Source of the DNA: Allobosea sp. BK604
Lineage (GTDB): Bacteria; Pseudomonadota; Alphaproteobacteria; Rhizobiales; Beijerinckiaceae
DNA length: 64,000 nucleotides
NCBI RefSeq assembly: GCF_004341515.1
Contig: NZ_SLZF01000003.1
Span: 434,001-498,000 of the forward strand
Direction: 5' to 3'
Below, piece by piece: positions 25,801 through 34,574 of this stretch (position 1 is its first letter; each line of letters begins with the position of its first letter). The notes beneath the pieces are model-generated. The model did not search any database. It was given only the letters and a program-made list of their open reading frames with translations, and was not told the DNA's origin. Both the position numbers and the translations under genes were made by a program.

Positions 25801-27985
25801 AACGGCCCCAGACTGCCGGATTGTTGCGGAGCTGGGTATTTCGATCCTGGACCAGATGGCCGAGACCGGCCCAGAACGGATCGGTGCCGTCGGGCGGCGT
25901 CTTCTTCAGGAATTGCAGCCCGACGAACAGCGAATCGAGCGCCACCGGACCCGGGAGGCGGCCTGGGGCCGAGGCGCGGTCGCCGGGCGCGTCATAGGTG
26001 GAGATGTCCAGCAGCTTCGCCTTGAGCTGTGAGTCGTAGAGTGCGAGCGAAGCCAGCCTGAGCTCGGCCCTGCCGTTGCGCGGATCGATCTCCGCCATCT
26101 CCACCGTCGCGACGAGAACGGCGGTGCGCTCGCCGACCTGTGACCTGCCGGTGGCGTCACGTGGCGCGGCATCGCGCAGGTCCTGCAGCAGCTTGCGGGC
26201 ACCGCTCTGCGACCGGGGCAGGAAGGGCTCGGGCCAGGCAAAGGATTCCCAGGTTTGCAGGCCCGCGACATCGAGCCCGCGCAAGCTCGGCAGCGGCAGG
26301 GCGAAACCGTTTCGCTTCTGGTCGTAGTCGGGAAGGCTGATGGTTTGCGCGTAGGCGAAGCGGAACGGCGGCCGCGGCGCCCAGCGCCGCAGCACCTCGC
26401 CATATTGGTCGATGAACGCCTTGCGGCTGTCGCGGCGCTCGAACTCGTCCTTGCCCGGCCAGCGCCGATCGAGACCGCCTTCGCGGCGGTATTGCCCCTG
26501 CGTAAAAGGCTGCGCGCCGCGCAGATGCAGGTCCGCGACCGCAGCCGCATACTCGTCGAGATGGCTCGGCACCGATCCGAGCGCGACCAGGCTGAAGAAG
26601 CGCAGGCCCTCGTTCGAGAGCTGCCCCACGGAGCCTGCCGTGAACAGCGGCAACCCGCCGAGCGTCCGCAACTGCAGCGGCTCGATGCCGGCCGGCGGCG
26701 TCTTGAGGCGCTCGACGCCGCCCTGGGCGCTGACCGGCGCCGCTTCTGTCGCCGCAAAGCTGTGCAGCCTCGTCTGCAAGGCTGGATCATAGATCTCCGT
26801 CGTCTTGAGCCGTAGCGTCAGTTGCAGGGTCGCGGGATCGACTGCGACCGCCTCCACGATCTTGAGCAGGGCGACCTTGCGCGCTGCGTTCTGTCCGCGG
26901 GGGGCTGTGGCGGCGAGGTGCTTGAGCTGTCTCTCGGCGGCATCCCGGGGTATCGGCCATAGCCGGATCGGTGATGCCTCCGTCTCGAGACGCGGCGTCA
27001 GCCAGCCGAAAAGCTGCCGTTCAAGCAATGGGACGGCGAAATCGTCGATGGCGAAGCCTGAATTGACGTTGTCGTAGGGGCGCAGCGACTGCTCGGAGAT
27101 CAGCACGAATTCGAAGGGCAGCTTCGGCGCCGCCTGCTTCAGTTTTTCGCTGTAGGCCTCGATGAAGCGTTGGCGCGACCGCTCCGTCTCGAACTCGCTC
27201 GTCCCGAGCCAGCCGGCATTGGCGGTCACGCTGCCATACGCCATTTGCAGGTATTGCGGCTTTGCCGCCGGGGGGAGGAAGGTATTCGCAATCTCGCGAG
27301 CGTTCTCGCTGAATGTCGACGGGTCCAGCCAGCTGTGGCCGCGGGTCTCGGTGGCGCCGGTCATCAATTGCGGCTGGTGTGCGTAGGCAAGGAGCTGGAA
27401 CAGCGCTCGCGCCGAGGTGCTCGACGGATGATTGACGACCGGTCGGCCTCGCCAATGGACGATCCGGAGCGCGGCCAGGTCCGACGGATAATCCCTGAGC
27501 ACGGAGCCGTTGCCGGGGCGCGCCGGATCGGGTGGCGAAGCCGACTGGACGATGGTCTCTCGGGAAGCGGAGGTCGAGGCATCCCGGACCTCCGCGAGCC
27601 TGCGTTCGTAAGCGCTTCGCTGGCAGGCAATCTGGGAGCGGCACTCGTTCCGTTCGGCGATCCACGCGGTCTGCCGCCGACGCTCCCGTGCAGCATCGCC
27701 CTCTGTCAGGCCCGCCAGGCGCTCACGATAGGCTGTCGCAAGCGCGACATCGAGACGGATGAGCTCCGGCGTGCTGCAGATCGCGCGCTCCGCCTGATTG
27801 CCGGTTTGGCGGCAATCAAAGCTCGGCCGCATGTCACCGGTTCGAAGAGGCTGGTCGCGGCCGGGCTCGACGAGCGGTTGCGCCATGACCAATGGCGTTG
27901 CCGCGGCAATCCCAATGGCAAATCCAAGTATCCAGCCGCATGGCCGGCGTCGAAAATGCCCAGGGCGACGTAAGGCAGGCGGCAT
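22862..27985 (-). CDS. Very large exported modular protein with LprI-like N-terminal domain
   Basis: This 1707-residue protein has a basic N-terminus and signal helix (CGWILGFAIGIAAATPLVMA). Residues about 52-130 match the LprI/DUF1311 lysozyme-inhibitor-like domain with paired cysteines (FDCRQTGNQAERAICSTPEL, then NECRSQIACQRSAYERRL). Two similar modules follow at about 225-440 and 475-690 (FIEAYSEKLKQAAPKLPFEF versus FIDQYGEVLRRWAPRPPFRF). Two degenerate modules come next, then two clear repeats of about 250 residues at 1234 and 1485 (RLGMSFAEAEAAIRAHM, RLGQSLQEAEAAIRTHM). ATG 27985 is preferred over the 28057 opening. It leads the exported-protein cluster. No known full-length family is recognised. 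Confidence 0.8.
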   Translation of the reverse strand: MPPALRRPGHFRRRPCGWILGFAIGIAAATPLVMAQPLVEPGRDQPLRTGDMRPSFDCRQTGNQAERAICSTPELIRLDVALATAYRERLAGLTEGDAARERRRQTAWIAERNECRSQIACQRSAYERRLAEVRDASTSASRETIVQSASPPDPARPGNGSVLRDYPSDLAALRIVHWRGRPVVNHPSSTSARALFQLLAYAHQPQLMTGATETRGHSWLDPSTFSENAREIANTFLPPAAKPQYLQMAYGSVTANAGWLGTSEFETERSRQRFIEAYSEKLKQAAPKLPFEFVLISEQSLRPYDNVNSGFAIDDFAVPLLERQLFGWLTPRLETEASPIRLWPIPRDAAERQLKHLAATAPRGQNAARKVALLKIVEAVAVDPATLQLTLRLKTTEIYDPALQTRLHSFAATEAAPVSAQGGVERLKTPPAGIEPLQLRTLGGLPLFTAGSVGQLSNEGLRFFSLVALGSVPSHLDEYAAAVADLHLRGAQPFTQGQYRREGGLDRRWPGKDEFERRDSRKAFIDQYGEVLRRWAPRPPFRFAYAQTISLPDYDQKRNGFALPLPSLRGLDVAGLQTWESFAWPEPFLPRSQSGARKLLQDLRDAAPRDATGRSQVGERTAVLVATVEMAEIDPRNGRAELRLASLALYDSQLKAKLLDISTYDAPGDRASAPGRLPGPVALDSLFVGLQFLKKTPPDGTDPFWAGLGHLVQDRNTQLRNNPAVWGRLPANDPRRPYFGPLGDQMSQHDRAQFRQWAKAFAEALPQETVASFQTNITPAGHDPVTRQPQTIAAVQLPRTLNTAFDTRVLDGLGLQGDQMAVWEIGGRLAFIALPNRISLYTIDVPAAARDPQGYKAAEVRVHYQVERVDDGPLVNGRSTLLIRLVPRNAEVRAPGQQFALRSFDDIPRLDDSSFTAAPTPQPAARSNAPLALDANSLDLLTAAALGEQLSPGVMAQLVGRRWLAEDTGGAVPGGRFFTRGKRMPTLEEAAELAPRFTTWAKAVAPAFPARLTRTVPVTLRGDQQSGSGQSGSWANLNCFQGLTQAGAIWAAGLERTNAARALNRSSWTLAEERTHLTLTAATRLKDFMAPVGGQCAASRQPYTVPQLFGTHVSFAGTLPEPALRFGPSGQQQLTLSVMIEVDAPQLQQDEPIFTDLLPRDLPTPESLRQNRRKGEFTLFQSRLVEASYRHQSGGEAGRYIREGPVTVAAILQSLRDELAKVVPPSAAGKPYGPDIVGVRLGMSFAEAEAAIRAHMPVGRVLDGKRASDEAVGAGVNEPITSGKLFISENGMELIALIDEPPAASQRVLAVWRRVHSPSGQIRAPEMYAGLLAKYGPLPDRQQFDGGRALWYDRATAHCTANYRYGQRQPLAAFWYEDGAPTQWQAPGARPAEAAILPPHFRDPTSQESLRYGSCGAMLTAQLNLDTVAAVNSYYRYEPIDLLEMSLSDFGAYQKAFIESRKQLQAAAQGGGNRKPEFAEPFGPDMVGLRLGQSLQEAEAAIRTHMDVGRVFEADAGTMAGRPPLPFAGGKLFISRDERELIALHPGPAAANGRLAAAWRRIYVPAATALDAAAGPMQAKYGEPAFRSIGGDVVVWGQTRMPACNDAYVAAIEATRPLDERWRENGAPAQWRPPTGEAPGSLPALVGRAANGEPWLENCGPRLSLQFRAAQGAQALSVIETTLTDLGRYRRALDAERPAALPGRVKL

Positions 27986-28261
27986 CCACTGCTCCCGAGC
28001 TGAGACACAGGCCACGCCAAGGCACCGATTGCCAGGACAATCCGGCGCGCCGCGCACCCCAATCCCGCCCGGTCATCGGGAGACAGCTGCAATATTGTCA
28101 GCGAACTCACTTTGGTCCGCAGTTTGAATTCTGGGGTACCTCTTTTGGTCCTGAATCAACTGGCCTCGGCCGTGAGCAAGCCATGGGCGATGGCGACAGA
28201 CCGCCGGGATTGGCGTGATCCGACGCAGCTTGGTCGATATGCGGAGGCCCGCGCCCGACTG

Positions 28262-28456
28262 CTAGTAATACTTCGAATAGCGGTATGGGGCGGGCTGGAC
28301 CGACATGCACTCGAGCCAATACATGGATTGGATCGTGCGATTGACCGGAACGGCACAGACGGGCGCCAGCAGCGCGCTCCTATCGTGTGAAACCTGGCAG
28401 CCCGACAACAAAACTCCACCAGCGATCAGCAGGCATGCCCGTCGAATCGATCCCAT
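28262..28456 (-). CDS. Small lipoprotein
   Basis: This 64-residue protein has an N-terminal lipoprotein signal MGSIRRACLLIAGGVLLSGC with the lipobox LLSGC, so Cys20 should be lipidated. The rest is short and ends YRYSKYY. An AGGGAG ribosome site sits just upstream of ATG 28456, which decides this start over the longer frame at 28483. It lies 276 bases upstream of the giant exported protein, same strand, and could be part of that group. No family is recognised. Confidence 0.65.
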   Translation of the reverse strand: MGSIRRACLLIAGGVLLSGCQVSHDRSALLAPVCAVPVNRTIQSMYWLECMSVQPAPYRYSKYY

Positions 28457-28609
28457 CGTCCCGGCTCCCTGTGCGAACTCCATTCAACGGCGTCGCCGCG
28501 CCGATCGTCCTGACGGAGAGGCTCGCGGAACCGCATCGTAGCAGCGATGCATGCGGAAATCACGCAAGTGCAGGGAGGACGAGGGAAGGGATTTACGGGT
28601 GCTTCGGCC

Positions 28610-30910
28610 TCAGGCCGGCGTCACCGCGATACGGAGCGCGGTGGCGGCCTCGACCCTTTCGCGGCTGAAGAGCAGCGGCAGGTAGTCCTGCACGCTCCAG
28701 GCGTCGAGATGGTCGTCATAATGGCGGCTGCGCGGATCGCCGGACTGGCCGGGCGCGTTGACGAAGACGCTGTTGTCCCATTCGCCGATGTCGAGGACCA
28801 TCCGGAAGGAGGCGCCGACCGTCATCCGAAAATCCTCGAGCCGGTAATCGGCCGCATGCGGCGTCAGGCCGGAGCCGCCGATCGCCATGCGCCGCGTATC
28901 CAGCGTCTCGTCGCCGAGCCGGCCGGAAAGCGGGTGGACGAACCTGGCATGGTGGAGGTCGCCCCAGCGCCAGGCAGCCGGATCCGCCCCCGCGCGCTTC
29001 ACCGCCTCGCCCCAGGCCGCCGTGAGCGTCTGCGCGAGCAGCACATTGCGGCTCTCGCATGGCGCAGCGCCGAAGCGCTCGTCCGGGGCGACCATCAGGT
29101 CGACCACCTGCAAGGTGTCGTAGGCGGCGACGTCATGCGCGTCGAAATGGGCGAAGGCGCCCGGCGCGAGCTGCTCGCTGACCGCCTCGATCAGATGGTT
29201 GCGGAACCAGATCTCGAAGAGCAGGCCAGGCGCCGAGGTCACCAAGAGCACGCCATCCCAGCCGGAGAGTAGCTTTCGCGCCTGCTCTGCCTCCCCCTCG
29301 AAGATCAGGCCGCCGAGAAGAGCGACTAGGCGCCGGGCCGGCTCGGAGGCGAAGCTGGTCTGCAGGCGCCGGCTGCCGGCAAGGCTGTGCGGTTTCTCCT
29401 GCCTCAGTTCCTCGGCGATGATGCGATAGCGCGCCGGATCGCACCAGTCGAAGCCGACCTTGTGCGTGGCATGGTCGAAACCCTCGGGCAGGTTCATCTC
29501 GTTGGCGGTGGCGACCCAGCCGCTCGCGGGATTGTAGATGCGTGGATGGGCCTCGGCCTTCATGAAACCGGCCCATTCGTGGCTGCCGTCGCCGGCGACC
29601 GGATGCAGCCCGTCCCAGTTCGCCCGGACCGGGACGAAGCCGGACATGATCCAGCCGATCTCGCCCTTGATATTGGCGAAGACGTGGTTCACCGGCGGGG
29701 TCAGCCAATGCGAACGCGCCTCGACGAACGCGTCCCAGCTCTCGACGGCTTGATAGCGCAGCGCGCTCATATAGGGCGCCGAGCCGGGCTCCGACCAGAT
29801 CGAGCGCAGCGCATAGGCGCGCCTCCGCTCGTGGTCGATATGCAGGACCGGGCCGTGGCGGGTCCAGTGCAGATCGACCCGCCGCTCGCCTGCGCCCGCG
29901 ACCGCGATGGTCTCGCCAATCGTCTCCATCGCCTCCCATTCGCCTTGATAGCGATAGCGGGTCGGATCGTCCGGATGCAGCTCGTAGACGTAGAGATCGG
30001 CCTGGTCGGCCGGGTGGATGGTCAGGCAGAAGGCGCTGGTGCGGTTATGGCCGAGCGCGATGCCGGGCACGCCGGGCTCGCCGGCGCCGATGACATCGAG
30101 CCCCGGCGCGCTGAGATGCGAGACATAGCGTAGCGCCGGCAGCAACAGCAGGCGGTGCGGGTCGCTCGCCAGGATCGGCCGACCGGTCTCGGTGCGAGCG
30201 CCGCTGATCGCCCAATTGTTGCTGCCGCCCACCGTCTCGGGCGCGGCGGTATTTGCCGCATCGAAAGCGGGCTGGTTGGTCGCCAGCGCGAAGACCTGAC
30301 GGACCTCCGGCGGCACCGGTTCTGCGGCGATGCCCTCGGGCGCGACCAGCGTCCAGTCCGGTTCCAGCCGCTTGCGGGCTGCCTCGCCCTTGAGGCCGAA
30401 GCGGTTGACGACATCGGCGCGAGCGAGTTCGCGGCCGAAATTGAAGAGCGGGCCGTGGCTGCGCAGGCGGACGCAATCCTCGGCGGCCCAGCGCGCGGGC
30501 CGCGTTCCCATGCGCTGGAACTCGACCGGAAGCTGGTTCGGATTGGCTTCAAGCCGGGCGATCCAGGCGTTGATGCCGGCGGTGAAGGCTTCGGCAGCGC
30601 TCTTCGCACCCGGGCCATAGCAGGCCCATTCGGTATCCATATCACCGCGATAGAGCATGAGCCGGGCGGCGCGGTCGGCCTCGGCAAAGGCGCCGCCATA
30701 ATCCGCCGCGAGTTGGCCGAGCCCACGCTTGCGCCAGACATCGATCTGCCAGAGCCGGTCGCGCGCGACCGAGAAGCCCTGCAGGAAGAAGGCATCGCGC
30801 TGCGTGCCCGCGTAGACATGCGGCACGCCCCAGCGGTCGATCAGGATTTCGGCGGGGGCGTCGAGCCCGGCAAGCGCAAGGGTCTCGGTTGGCATGGTCG
30901 CAGCAGGCAT
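28610..30910 (-). CDS. Penicillin acylase-family Ntn hydrolase
   Basis: This 766-residue protein follows the acylase plan: an alpha-chain (WGVPHVYAGTQRDAFFLQGF, DRLWQIDVWRKRGLGQLAA), then the autoproteolytic junction TVGGSNNWAISG where Ser230 becomes the beta-chain N-terminal nucleophile, then ILASDPHRLLLLPA and GHNRTSAFC. Family enzymes split amide bonds of beta-lactams, acyl-homoserine lactones or other N-acyl compounds. Unusually, no signal peptide is visible, so it may act in the cytoplasm on a compound brought in by the Opp/Dpp importer directly upstream. A palindrome separates it from the binding-protein gene. Confidence 0.9.
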   Translation of the reverse strand: MPAATMPTETLALAGLDAPAEILIDRWGVPHVYAGTQRDAFFLQGFSVARDRLWQIDVWRKRGLGQLAADYGGAFAEADRAARLMLYRGDMDTEWACYGPGAKSAAEAFTAGINAWIARLEANPNQLPVEFQRMGTRPARWAAEDCVRLRSHGPLFNFGRELARADVVNRFGLKGEAARKRLEPDWTLVAPEGIAAEPVPPEVRQVFALATNQPAFDAANTAAPETVGGSNNWAISGARTETGRPILASDPHRLLLLPALRYVSHLSAPGLDVIGAGEPGVPGIALGHNRTSAFCLTIHPADQADLYVYELHPDDPTRYRYQGEWEAMETIGETIAVAGAGERRVDLHWTRHGPVLHIDHERRRAYALRSIWSEPGSAPYMSALRYQAVESWDAFVEARSHWLTPPVNHVFANIKGEIGWIMSGFVPVRANWDGLHPVAGDGSHEWAGFMKAEAHPRIYNPASGWVATANEMNLPEGFDHATHKVGFDWCDPARYRIIAEELRQEKPHSLAGSRRLQTSFASEPARRLVALLGGLIFEGEAEQARKLLSGWDGVLLVTSAPGLLFEIWFRNHLIEAVSEQLAPGAFAHFDAHDVAAYDTLQVVDLMVAPDERFGAAPCESRNVLLAQTLTAAWGEAVKRAGADPAAWRWGDLHHARFVHPLSGRLGDETLDTRRMAIGGSGLTPHAADYRLEDFRMTVGASFRMVLDIGEWDNSVFVNAPGQSGDPRSRHYDDHLDAWSVQDYLPLLFSRERVEAATALRIAVTPA

Positions 30911-30969
30911 GGTCCGCGCTTCTGTGGTGTGAGGCCGACTTGTCCGGGCCGTCAGTTCAACCCGGAGCC

Positions 30970-31061
30970 CGAGGAGGCCCGGACGGCCCTCTCGACGGAT
31001 GCCTCAGAAGGCTCGGGAGACTGCTGGCCATCCTTCGAGAGGGCCGTCCGGGCCTCCTCGG
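30970..31061. repeat. Long near-perfect inverted repeat
   Basis: The left arm starts CGAGGAGGCCCGGACGGCCC and its 32-base length is matched by the right arm with one mismatch (31 of 32), around a 28-base centre. It lies between the acylase and binding-protein genes. The transcript would form a very stable hairpin that could shield or terminate the upstream message. Confidence 0.85.
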
Positions 31062-31082
31062 AATGAGGGGGATGCAGGTTGT

Positions 31083-31106
31083 CCGGGCGGTCCGAAGACC
31101 GCCCGG
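31083..31106 (-). terminator. Hairpin after the binding-protein gene
   Basis: Perfect 8-base arms CCGGGCGG and CCGCCCGG flank an 8-base loop just past the stop of the 31115 gene. There is no T-run, so it may stabilise the binding-protein message instead of ending transcription. High binding-protein levels relative to other subunits are usual. Confidence 0.5.
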
Positions 31107-31114
31107 CATCGTCT

Positions 31115-32641
31115 CTACTTCCAGCTCGCCCAGAAGAAGCGCGGCGTCTCGTCCGGGAAGGCCTTGAAGTCGAGCTCCTTGGTGAAGGCGTAGGGCACCA
31201 CGAAGGAGTGCAGCGGCACCATCAGGGCGCGCTCGCTGATCAGCTTGACCGCCTGGTCATAGAGCGCCTTGCGCTTGGTCTGATCGACCTCGGTGCCAGC
31301 CTTCATCACGATCTCGGCGACTTCCTTGTCGCCGACCTTGTCGGAGGAGGACTGGCCGCCGACGAAGACCGGCAGCGTCGCCGAGACATCCATCACCGAA
31401 TAGGCGCCCCAGTCCCAGTAGCCGATCGGGATCTGGCCCTGGCCGAAGAGATCGACCAGCGTCGCGCCCTGGATCACGGAGGCGTCGACCTTGATGCCGA
31501 CCTTCTTCAGGTCCTCCTGGACGGCCGCGACCCATTGCGCGCTGCGGGCGCCGACGATCTTGGTCGAGAAGCCGTTGGGATAGCCGGCCTCGGCCAGCAG
31601 CGCCTTGGCCTTCTCGGGGCTGTATTCGTATTTCACGGCGGCATCGACATTGCAGCCGAACTGATCGGGGAAGCAGGGCGTGTCGACGACGCGCGACTCG
31701 CCCTGGACCAGGAACTTGACCAGGTCCTTCTTGTTGATCGCATAGGAAATCGCCTGCCGGACCTTGACGTTGGCGAGCGGATTGCTCGCCGGATCGCCGC
31801 TGACGAGGTTCAGGTTGAGGAAGCCGATGCGCATCGATTCCGAGAGCACGGCCTGGAGCTTCGGCTGGGCGTTGAGCAGCGGCGCCTGGTCGGCGTTGAA
31901 CTTCCAGATCCAGTCGGCCTTGCCCGACATCAGCTCGAGCATCTCGGTCGATTCGTCGTTGACGACCCGGATCTCGATATTGCCGATCGAGGCGGGACCC
32001 TTGATGCCGCCGAAATAATCCTTGTTCTTGGTCAGGAAATAGCGGCTGACGCCGTTGATCTCCTTCATGACATAGGGGCCGGTGCCGACCATGTTCTTGG
32101 CCATGCCATCCGGCCCGACCTTGGAATGGTACTCGTTCGGGTAGATGAACAGCGCGCCGGAGAAATATTCCAGCGCCGAGGGGAACGGTGCCTTGAGCTG
32201 GACGTCGACCGTGTACGGGTCGACCTTCACGGCCTGCTTGATGAAGCTGCTATTGTTCGGCGTCAGGATCTTGTTCTTGGGGTCGACGAGGTAGTTCAGC
32301 GTGTAGACCACGTCATCGGCGTCAAAGGCCTCGCCATTGTGGAACTTCACCCCTTGGCGCAGCACGAAGCGGATGGTGGTGTCGTCCTTCCACTCCCAGG
32401 AGGTCGCGAGCAGGGGCTCGAACTTGCCGGAGCGCGGGTCCTTCATCACCAGCGTGTCCATCACCAAGGTGGCGATGGTGATGCCGGAGCGCAGCTGGTT
32501 GTAGTGCGGATCGACATTGGGCAGCGCCTCCTTCCAGACGATGCGCAAAGTGTCGTCGGCCTTGTTGGCGAGGCCCGGCGAAGCACCGAGGCCGGCAAGG
32601 CCAAAAGCGGCAATGGCCGCGGACAGCAGGAACCTTTTCAT
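31115..32641 (-). CDS. ABC importer substrate-binding protein, family 5 (DppA/OppA)
   Basis: This 508-residue periplasmic protein has a Sec signal (KRFLLSAAIAAFGLAGLGAS, cut near GLA|NKADD). Family 5 features include LRQGVKFHNGEAFDADDVVY near residue 90-110, GTGPYVM and a C-terminal lobe with YWDWGAYSV. Family 5 proteins bind peptides, nickel or glycosylated small molecules. It follows the ATPase gene at 32740 in a five-gene Opp/Dpp set. Acylase downstream suggests an amide ligand, which is inference only. Confidence 0.92.
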   Translation of the reverse strand: MKRFLLSAAIAAFGLAGLGASPGLANKADDTLRIVWKEALPNVDPHYNQLRSGITIATLVMDTLVMKDPRSGKFEPLLATSWEWKDDTTIRFVLRQGVKFHNGEAFDADDVVYTLNYLVDPKNKILTPNNSSFIKQAVKVDPYTVDVQLKAPFPSALEYFSGALFIYPNEYHSKVGPDGMAKNMVGTGPYVMKEINGVSRYFLTKNKDYFGGIKGPASIGNIEIRVVNDESTEMLELMSGKADWIWKFNADQAPLLNAQPKLQAVLSESMRIGFLNLNLVSGDPASNPLANVKVRQAISYAINKKDLVKFLVQGESRVVDTPCFPDQFGCNVDAAVKYEYSPEKAKALLAEAGYPNGFSTKIVGARSAQWVAAVQEDLKKVGIKVDASVIQGATLVDLFGQGQIPIGYWDWGAYSVMDVSATLPVFVGGQSSSDKVGDKEVAEIVMKAGTEVDQTKRKALYDQAVKLISERALMVPLHSFVVPYAFTKELDFKAFPDETPRFFWASWK

Positions 32642-32739
32642 GACGCCATCTCTCCTCTGAGAAGTCTTGGGCCGGTTGAGCCGATCGCCACTCCCGATCG
32701 ATCAGCGCGTCCGGTCCTCGCTATGGGTTGAGTGCTCAG

Positions 32740-33573
32740 CTACGCGACCGCGGCCACCCCGTTATCGAGCTGCGGGATGCCCTTGCCGGGCGCGATGTCG
32801 AGCGCCGAGGCGAGCAGCCGGCGCGTATAGGCTTCGCTCGGCGCGCGCAGGATCTTCGCCGCCGGCCCTTCCTCGATGATCTTACCGAGATACATCACGG
32901 CCACGCGGTCAGCGAGGAACTGCACCACCTGGAGATTATGGCTGATCAGGATCAGCGAGATATTGGCCGACTTCCTGAGGTCGTTGAGCAAGTTGAGGAT
33001 CTGCGCCTGCACGGAAACGTCGAGCGCCGAGGTCGGCTCGTCGCAGATCAGAATGCGGGGCTGAAGGATGAGCGCGCGGGCGATGGCAACGCGCTGGCGC
33101 TGGCCGCCGGAGAGCTGGTTCGGATAGCTCGAAAGCGCCCGGCGCGGCAGGCCGACGGCATCGATCGTCTCGGCGACCTTGCGCCGGATCGCGGCGCGGT
33201 CGCCGATGCCATGCACTTCGAGCGGACGCGAGACCGCCTGCTCGACCGTCTCGCGCGGGTTGAGCGAGGAATAGGGGTCCTGGAAGACCGGTTGAAGCAC
33301 GCGTGCGATCTGTCTGCGCGAGAGCGACGAGATCGGCCGGCTGTCGAGGAAGACCTCGCCCGAGCTCGGCGCCTCCAGCCCGAGCAGCAGGCGCGACAGG
33401 GTCGACTTGCCGCAGCCGCTCTCGCCGATCAGGCCGAGCACCTCGCCCTCCGCGAGGTCGAGGGAGACGTCTTTGACGGCATGGACCTCGCGGGTCGGCG
33501 CCATCATCCCGGCCGTCAGCCGGTAGGTCTTGCTGGCGTTGCGCACGCTGAGCACGGAGGGCTTCGGGCTCAT
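32740..33573 (-). CDS. Oligopeptide/dipeptide-type ABC ATPase (DppF/OppF)
   Basis: This 277-residue ATPase has Walker A GESGCGKSTLSRLLLGLE, QPVFQDPYSSLNPRETVE (Q-loop form typical of OppF), signature LSGGQRQRVAIARAL and Walker B ILICDEPTSALD. The usual C-terminal oligopeptide extension is short. Its ATG overlaps the stop of the DppD-like gene by ATGA. It pairs with that ATPase to drive the two permeases. Confidence 0.92.
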   Translation of the reverse strand: MSPKPSVLSVRNASKTYRLTAGMMAPTREVHAVKDVSLDLAEGEVLGLIGESGCGKSTLSRLLLGLEAPSSGEVFLDSRPISSLSRRQIARVLQPVFQDPYSSLNPRETVEQAVSRPLEVHGIGDRAAIRRKVAETIDAVGLPRRALSSYPNQLSGGQRQRVAIARALILQPRILICDEPTSALDVSVQAQILNLLNDLRKSANISLILISHNLQVVQFLADRVAVMYLGKIIEEGPAAKILRAPSEAYTRRLLASALDIAPGKGIPQLDNGVAAVA

Positions 33574-34574
33574 GCGAGCGCCTCCGCCAACCCGGCATGG
33601 ACGCAGCGGGCGCGGCGCCCGCCGAGGTCGCGCAGCGCGATAGTCTCGCGGCAGACAGGCTCGGCCTCGGGGCAGCGCTCGCGGAAGGCGCAGCCGCGCA
33701 TCTCGCCGATCAGGCTCGGCACCGTGCCGGGAATGATCTGGAGCGGCGCGCCCGAGCCGTGCGCCTGAGCCGAGGGCAGGCAGCCGATCAGGCCGCGCGC
33801 GTAGGGGTGGCGCGGCGCGGCGAAGAAGGCCGAGGTCTCGGCCTCCTCGACCACCTCGCCGGCATACATCACCACGATCCGGTCGGCGACGCGGGAGGCG
33901 ACGGCGAGATCATGGGTGATCAGCAGCAGCGCCAGGCCGAAGCGATCCTTGAGGTCGATCAGCAGCCGCAGGATCTGCGCCTGGATGGTGACGTCGAGCG
34001 CGGTCGTCGGCTCGTCGGCGATGATCATGATCGGCTCGCACATCAGCGCCATGGCGATGACGACGCGCTGCCTCAGGCCGCCGGATAGCTGGTGCGGATA
34101 CTGGCTCATCCGCTCCGACGGGTTGGGGATGCCGACCTGGCCGAGCATCTCCAGGGCGCGCTCGCGCGCCTCGCCCTTCCGCGCCGGACGATGACGGCGG
34201 AAGACCTCCATGAGCTGCTCGCCGACGGTCAGCGAGGGGTTCAGCGCGGTCAGCGGCTCCTGGAAGATCATGCCGATCTTGTCGCCGCGCAGTTCAGACA
34301 TGCGACGCTCACCGGCGTTGAGCACGTCCTCGCCGAGGAAACTGACGGCGCCGGCCTCGCGCTTGGCGCCGCGCGGCAGCAGATTGAGGATCGCCATCGC
34401 CGACATCGACTTGCCGCAGCCGCTCTCGCCGACGATGCAGACGGTCTCGCCGCGCTGGAGATCGAAGGAGACGCCGCGGACCGCGTGGACGATGCCGGCG
34501 CGGTGCGGCAGCCGCACGTGCAGGTCGCGGACCGAGAGGACGGGTTGGCTCTCGCTCACCGTCGTGGTCGTCAT
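33570..34574 (-). CDS. Oligopeptide/dipeptide-type ABC ATPase (DppD/OppD)
   Basis: This 334-residue ATPase has Walker A GESGCGKSMSAMAILNLL, FQEPLTALNPSLTVGEQL, signature LSGGLRQRVVIAMAL and Walker B IIADEPTTALD. The C-terminal oligopeptide motif contains the four-cysteine pattern (CAFRERCPEAEPVC ... RCVH) that in this family can bind an iron-sulfur cluster. It overlaps both neighbouring genes by four bases. Confidence 0.92.
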   Translation of the reverse strand: MTTTTVSESQPVLSVRDLHVRLPHRAGIVHAVRGVSFDLQRGETVCIVGESGCGKSMSAMAILNLLPRGAKREAGAVSFLGEDVLNAGERRMSELRGDKIGMIFQEPLTALNPSLTVGEQLMEVFRRHRPARKGEARERALEMLGQVGIPNPSERMSQYPHQLSGGLRQRVVIAMALMCEPIMIIADEPTTALDVTIQAQILRLLIDLKDRFGLALLLITHDLAVASRVADRIVVMYAGEVVEEAETSAFFAAPRHPYARGLIGCLPSAQAHGSGAPLQIIPGTVPSLIGEMRGCAFRERCPEAEPVCRETIALRDLGGRRARCVHAGLAEALA

